A stretch of 64,000 nucleotides of DNA, taken from Elsinoe arachidis. Lineage: Eukaryota; Ascomycota; Dothideomycetes; Myriangiales; Elsinoaceae. The DNA lies in contig JAAPAX010000002.1 in assembly GCA_013372555.1 (NCBI GenBank), positions 2,914,001 to 2,978,000 on the forward strand, read 5' to 3'. Positions 60,578-64,000 of this stretch are shown piece after piece (position 1 is the stretch's first letter; every line of letters starts with the position of its first letter). The position numbers were made by a program, and so were the translations under genes. Under the pieces are notes generated by a model, which saw only the letters and a list, made by a program, of their open reading frames with translations, had not been told where the DNA came from and searched no databases.

Positions 60578-61696
60578 TCACCCTAGAAGATCTCCCAGCT
60601 TATCCAAATAAGCAGTCGGCACCACCTCTGCCCCTTCAGCCAGAAAGTCCTCCTTCTTACTCACACCCGTCAACACCGCAAGCGTCCCCCCAAGCTTTCC
60701 CTTGATGCCGAATTGAATGTCCGTGTTCAGCCTGTCGCCGACCATACATGTCCTGCTTCTGTCGAACTGGAATTTGCCCTCGATGGCATCCATCATCGCC
60801 TGGCTGGGCTTGCCAAGCGCGAGCGGCTCTTTACCCCATGCCTTCACGAGCGGTGCGCCGATACTACCTGCGCCAGGGAAGAGCGTGTTGGCATTAGGCA
60901 GTGTCGAATCGACGTTGGTAGCAAGGAAGATTGCTCCCTTACGCAGATACGCAAGTCCAAGTGACAGCTTGAGGTAATTGACGTGGAAGTCCAGTCCAGA
61001 CAGCACGACGCCTACATCAGGATCGAGCGCGCTCTCGTCTGCGATACGCTTGTAGTCCTCTGGCTCCATGTCACGGCGCAGAGACGGATCAGTCCCACCA
61101 CAGTATTGAACCGACTCGGAAGCCAGCTCAGCTTCAATACCTGCCTCTCCCAGCACAAAGACCTTATTCTTCGGCGCAGGCAGCTTCAGAATGCGCGAGA
61201 TATAGATGGCAGCCGAGTAAGAAGAGCCAAACACTTCCTCCTGTCTGGCATCAGTCACCCAGCACAGCCGGAGTTGACGGCCTGGCGACACGTACCACTT
61301 TCGCCGGTATATTCAGATTGTCAAACTTCTTCTTGTAGTCCGCGCGTGACTTTGTTGAGTTGTTGGTCACGAACACAAGCTGCTTGCCTGGCTCTGCTCA
61401 GTCCTGCTCCTTCGTACCCAGACGGAAGGTGTACCTTTTTCTCGAAGCATTGCGATCGTTTCGGCTGTGCCAGGGAATACATGATCGCCGGACCAGAGGA
61501 CGCCTATCCTTCATTCGCGATCAGTGTTCGTTGTGCGGTCCTTGTGGTGCTATCTCGTACCATCGCAGTCGAAGAGGAATACCTGTCGCGGTCAGTTGCA
61601 AACCTGCAGTCTGGTGGTAGAAAGTCGTACGTCGAAGCGGTCGAGGAAGGCATCTATGGCAGCTTTGTCGCCGGTGAGATATTGTGAGCCCGCCAT
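60578..61696 (-). CDS. HAD phosphatase, PHO13 / phosphoglycolate phosphatase family
   Basis: Model complement(join(60578..61240,61296..61387,61435..61503,61561..61582,61631..61696)), 303 aa. HAD motif I FLFDCDGVLW is split by an intron after DCDG; exon 2 is 22 nt. Motif II VFVTNNSTKSRADYKKKFDN, motif III LGKPSQAMMDAI (Lys), and motif IV MVGDRLNTDIQFG are all present, with the C2 cap between. Homologues are yeast PHO13 and mammalian PGP, housekeeping enzymes that remove toxic side products such as 2-phospholactate and 4-phosphoerythronate, or phosphoglycolate. Cytosolic; no targeting signal. All five junctions are GT-AG and in phase. Confidence 0.93.
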
Positions 61697-61899
61697 TGTA
61701 CACGCGAATACTTGAACGTGTTGTTGAGGAGTCGCTAACGGTGATGAAGGTGGGGTGGGGTGGTGGGGTTGCAAAAGTGCAGTCATGGATTCGGCACTCC
61801 GCAAAGGGCAAGCCGATGGTATCACTGCTATCACTTCATTTTGCACGCTCAAAGTTGATCATTGGAGATTCTCAGGTCATTACACAACGCAGACTACAA

Positions 61900-64000
61900 T
61901 TAGGCTCTCACAGCCTCTTTCCCAACCCTCGAACGCCTCTGATTCCTCTCCTTCAACGATGCGTCCCTGGCGAGCTCCTTCACAAATGGCTGCGAGAACG
62001 TCCCCGACTTCCTCCTTGCGTCCTTGTCATCACTCGGCTTCAGAACTTCAAATGGATTCTTGCGACCTCCTCGACTCAGAGCCGACCAAGGAACTTCCAT
62101 ACTTTGCAGCCCTCCTGGCTGGACACTGTGACGGCGAGGTGTGCTGCTGCTCGAATTGGACGGCGACGGCAATGGGATCTTCGAGGCTGCCAATTTCGCG
62201 TCCCAGGAACCATCAGTCCTCATACCTTCGGCAGCGGGTCCTGAGGCAGTCCCGGAAGACCGCAAGTTCGAAGATGGAGCTGGCCGAGTGCCAGGTCCCG
62301 TACCACTAGGTTGGGAGACCACCGATAGGTTGCCTTGCATTTCCGATGGCGAGGTAAAGTCCATGTTCATTGTTCCACTCGGGCCAATCATTGGGACTGG
62401 TGTAGACTTCGGCATGGCTGCGGGTATGTTGACTGCCAATATGAGAGGTGAATCTGGTCGCATTGTGCTCGCAAGGTCTGTGGGCGAGCCTGAAGGTGTT
62501 GGATTTGCAGTGGCGTATGCTGAGTTAAGCTGTGTCTCGGGTATAGCTTGTGGCGGGGCCAGGCTCTTGTTCGCAGCTCGATCACGAAGTGTCTTCGCTG
62601 CCTGATCGAGTGGCCGTGCTGTCTCGTAAGGAGAGCCTTCGAGCGGGTCCAACTTGGGTGTAGCAGTCCCCACGTCGCTCGGAGCATCCTGCTTTGTCTC
62701 GCCTTTCTTCGGTAAGGAAACACCGAGATCCTTTGCTGCCGAGTCAATGTAGTCAATCAGGTCAGGTACAGATTTGGTCCGAGAGGTAAGAAACTCAGGT
62801 GGAGTATCAAGAATGATGGAGTATCGTCCTCGCTCAGGGTCGAGCACATCTGCGCGCTCTGGTTTCATGGTACTCATGGAAGTGGATACCCGTGCTAGAT
62901 CCTTTGAGATCTGCTGGAACGAGTCCATATTCGGAGCACCATTTCGTAAGTTGGTGATGACCCGATTGAGAGTTCCACGATGCTCAATGATGATTGCATC
63001 AATCATATCACCGAGGTCCGCAGAAACAACTGAGGACATGTCTGCCTCAATGATGCTGGGCACAGCCGAGCCTGGGAGTAGAACAGCTTGGTGATCTGTC
63101 GAAGTCCCGATCAAGGACGGCCCGGTAAGCGCTTCTTCCACAGGCGTACCCGGCTCAGTCGCGGTCGATGAAATTTCAGCATTACCCGGCGAGTCGTTCG
63201 GACTTGGTGGTGAGATGACAGGGCTAGGTTGGCGTTCTGCGTCCTCTCGTCTTCGAATTGTCTCTTCCGCGATACAATCTGGACAAGGTTCTGGCGATAT
63301 TGAAGTTCCCTCTGTTTTCGTCAGAGCTTTCTCTACGTAGTAATAGGGACTGGTCGTAGGTATCTGATGTCGGATCCTGTAACCACTCGGAATGTACGCA
63401 CCACTTCGACTCCTCTCCATGCCCTCGAGAGTCGGACCACGTCTCTTCTTCATACCAAGTCGTCGTCCATGTCGAGCACATGAGTGGTAGGCTGCCGGAC
63501 TTGTCTCGAGCGACGCACCGTGCTCGGTCTTGGGAGTAGCTGGCTGCCGTCTGATGAAGTTTGACCGGTTTCTGCTGGGCTCTCTTTCGCTGCGAGATAC
63601 TTCAGAAGGTCTCGGAGTATCGGGACTTCGAAAGAGTAGGGACGCATGTCTCTGTGGTACAGGTGTGTGTATGGTCGTTGGCTTCAGCGGTGGTTGCGAT
63701 TGCGTTGCAGGAGCTGGTTCATTCTGTGGAATGGCACCTGCGTCTCGCCTAACGAAAGGGCTCATGCGTTTCGAAAGATTGGTCGACGTCCTGTGTGGCT
63801 TGCTTCCATCCGCCATCGTGACTTCGTCTCTTCTGGTGGGCGAGGCATTGGCTTTCCCTTTCGCCGGATCATTGATGGCCTTGACGCGATCGGCTACGCT
63901 TGTCCTGCCTCGAGCTCTTGCTGGTATTGGAGGAGCGGCAAGAGCCTGCTCGGTTCGTGTAGGCTGTTCTGCTGCACCGGCAGACAGACTTCGGACGCCG
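61900..64000 (-). CDS. Unknown Ser/Pro-rich fungal protein, 5' partial
   Basis: The frame is open to the right edge, so the start lies outside; the ATG at 63816 is probably internal because coding-like sequence precedes it (RTSVADRVKAINDPAKGKAN). About 699 residues visible. Mostly disordered, rich in Ser, Pro and Thr. Conserved-looking islands: YHSCARHGRRLGMKKRRGPT, PCPDCIAEETIRRRE, a helical block SSVVSADLGDMIDAIIIEHR followed by GTLNRVITNLRNG, KSVPDLIDYIDSAAKDLGVS and VPWSALSRGGRKNPFEVLKP. The two Cys pairs (SCARHG and CPDC) could bind a metal. No known domain recognised; function unknown. Confidence 0.7.
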   Translation of the reverse strand, partial: GVRSLSAGAAEQPTRTEQALAAPPIPARARGRTSVADRVKAINDPAKGKANASPTRRDEVTMADGSKPHRTSTNLSKRMSPFVRRDAGAIPQNEPAPATQSQPPLKPTTIHTPVPQRHASLLFRSPDTPRPSEVSRSEREPSRNRSNFIRRQPATPKTEHGASLETSPAAYHSCARHGRRLGMKKRRGPTLEGMERSRSGAYIPSGYRIRHQIPTTSPYYYVEKALTKTEGTSISPEPCPDCIAEETIRRREDAERQPSPVISPPSPNDSPGNAEISSTATEPGTPVEEALTGPSLIGTSTDHQAVLLPGSAVPSIIEADMSSVVSADLGDMIDAIIIEHRGTLNRVITNLRNGAPNMDSFQQISKDLARVSTSMSTMKPERADVLDPERGRYSIILDTPPEFLTSRTKSVPDLIDYIDSAAKDLGVSLPKKGETKQDAPSDVGTATPKLDPLEGSPYETARPLDQAAKTLRDRAANKSLAPPQAIPETQLNSAYATANPTPSGSPTDLASTMRPDSPLILAVNIPAAMPKSTPVPMIGPSGTMNMDFTSPSEMQGNLSVVSQPSGTGPGTRPAPSSNLRSSGTASGPAAEGMRTDGSWDAKLAASKIPLPSPSNSSSSTPRRHSVQPGGLQSMEVPWSALSRGGRKNPFEVLKPSDDKDARRKSGTFSQPFVKELARDASLKERNQRRSRVGKEAVRA

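Noticed and set aside
62141..62605. Plus-strand ORFs opposite the right-edge gene
   Set aside because: Mirror of the Ser/Pro-rich minus-strand protein.
1..64000. CRISPR arrays, bacterial operons, rRNA or clear tRNA genes
   Set aside because: None seen; spliceosomal introns and gene content are fungal nuclear. Short tRNAs could have been missed by eye.

Overview
This is chromosomal DNA of a filamentous ascomycete. Coding sequences have short (44-90 nt) GT-AG introns with CTGAC/CTAAC-type branch sites, and the genes include a cutinase, a Zn2Cys6 regulator, a P450, a GH5 glucanase and DUF2457. A 2.9-kb transposon is almost emptied of CpA/TpG, as repeat-induced point mutation (RIP) does. The gene content fits Dothideomycetes (a Mycosphaerella-like fungus), but the species cannot be read from the sequence.

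Layout. 1-7.2 kb is housekeeping: a DCAF-like WD40 protein cut by the window edge, then DPM2 (minus) and CWC22 (plus) sharing a 231-bp promoter. 8.3-25.4 kb is an accessory block: ten head-to-tail plus-strand members of one uncharacterised family (core YY-N/D/H-D-x-x-A-P-S/D-E, often followed by H-C-R-D-P), plus a relic of another copy and one unrelated small gene. One member is split inside its coding sequence by a complete, RIP-degraded hAT element with matching 8-bp target duplications (9633-12514). A second member has an in-frame stop. Two others are a recent tandem pair duplicated together with their promoter. 25.4-28.8 kb is nearly empty.

28.8-45.3 kb holds a DUF2457 protein, SAR1 (14 exons), an unknown protein, an FAD monooxygenase with an upstream Zn2Cys6 regulator, a cutinase, a peroxisomal-type acyl-CoA ligase and a P450. 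46.0-50.0 kb is a second tandem family (four copies, motif KWGFVIYRCTY...HPDIAVG), one with a TGG-to-TAG nonsense change in RIP context. 50.4-57.9 kb holds a GliT-like oxidoreductase, a small secreted protein, an M28B peptidase and a GH5 exo-glucanase. 58.1-64 kb holds primase PRI2, a 560-bp foldback element in its upstream region, a PHO13-type phosphatase and an unknown protein running off the right edge.

The two tandem families are the strongest candidates for undescribed biology. Copies in every state (intact, spliced, interrupted, nonsense, fragment) indicate birth-and-death evolution. Their function cannot be read from the sequence. All splice models here were made by eye from frame continuity and family similarity; no searches were run.
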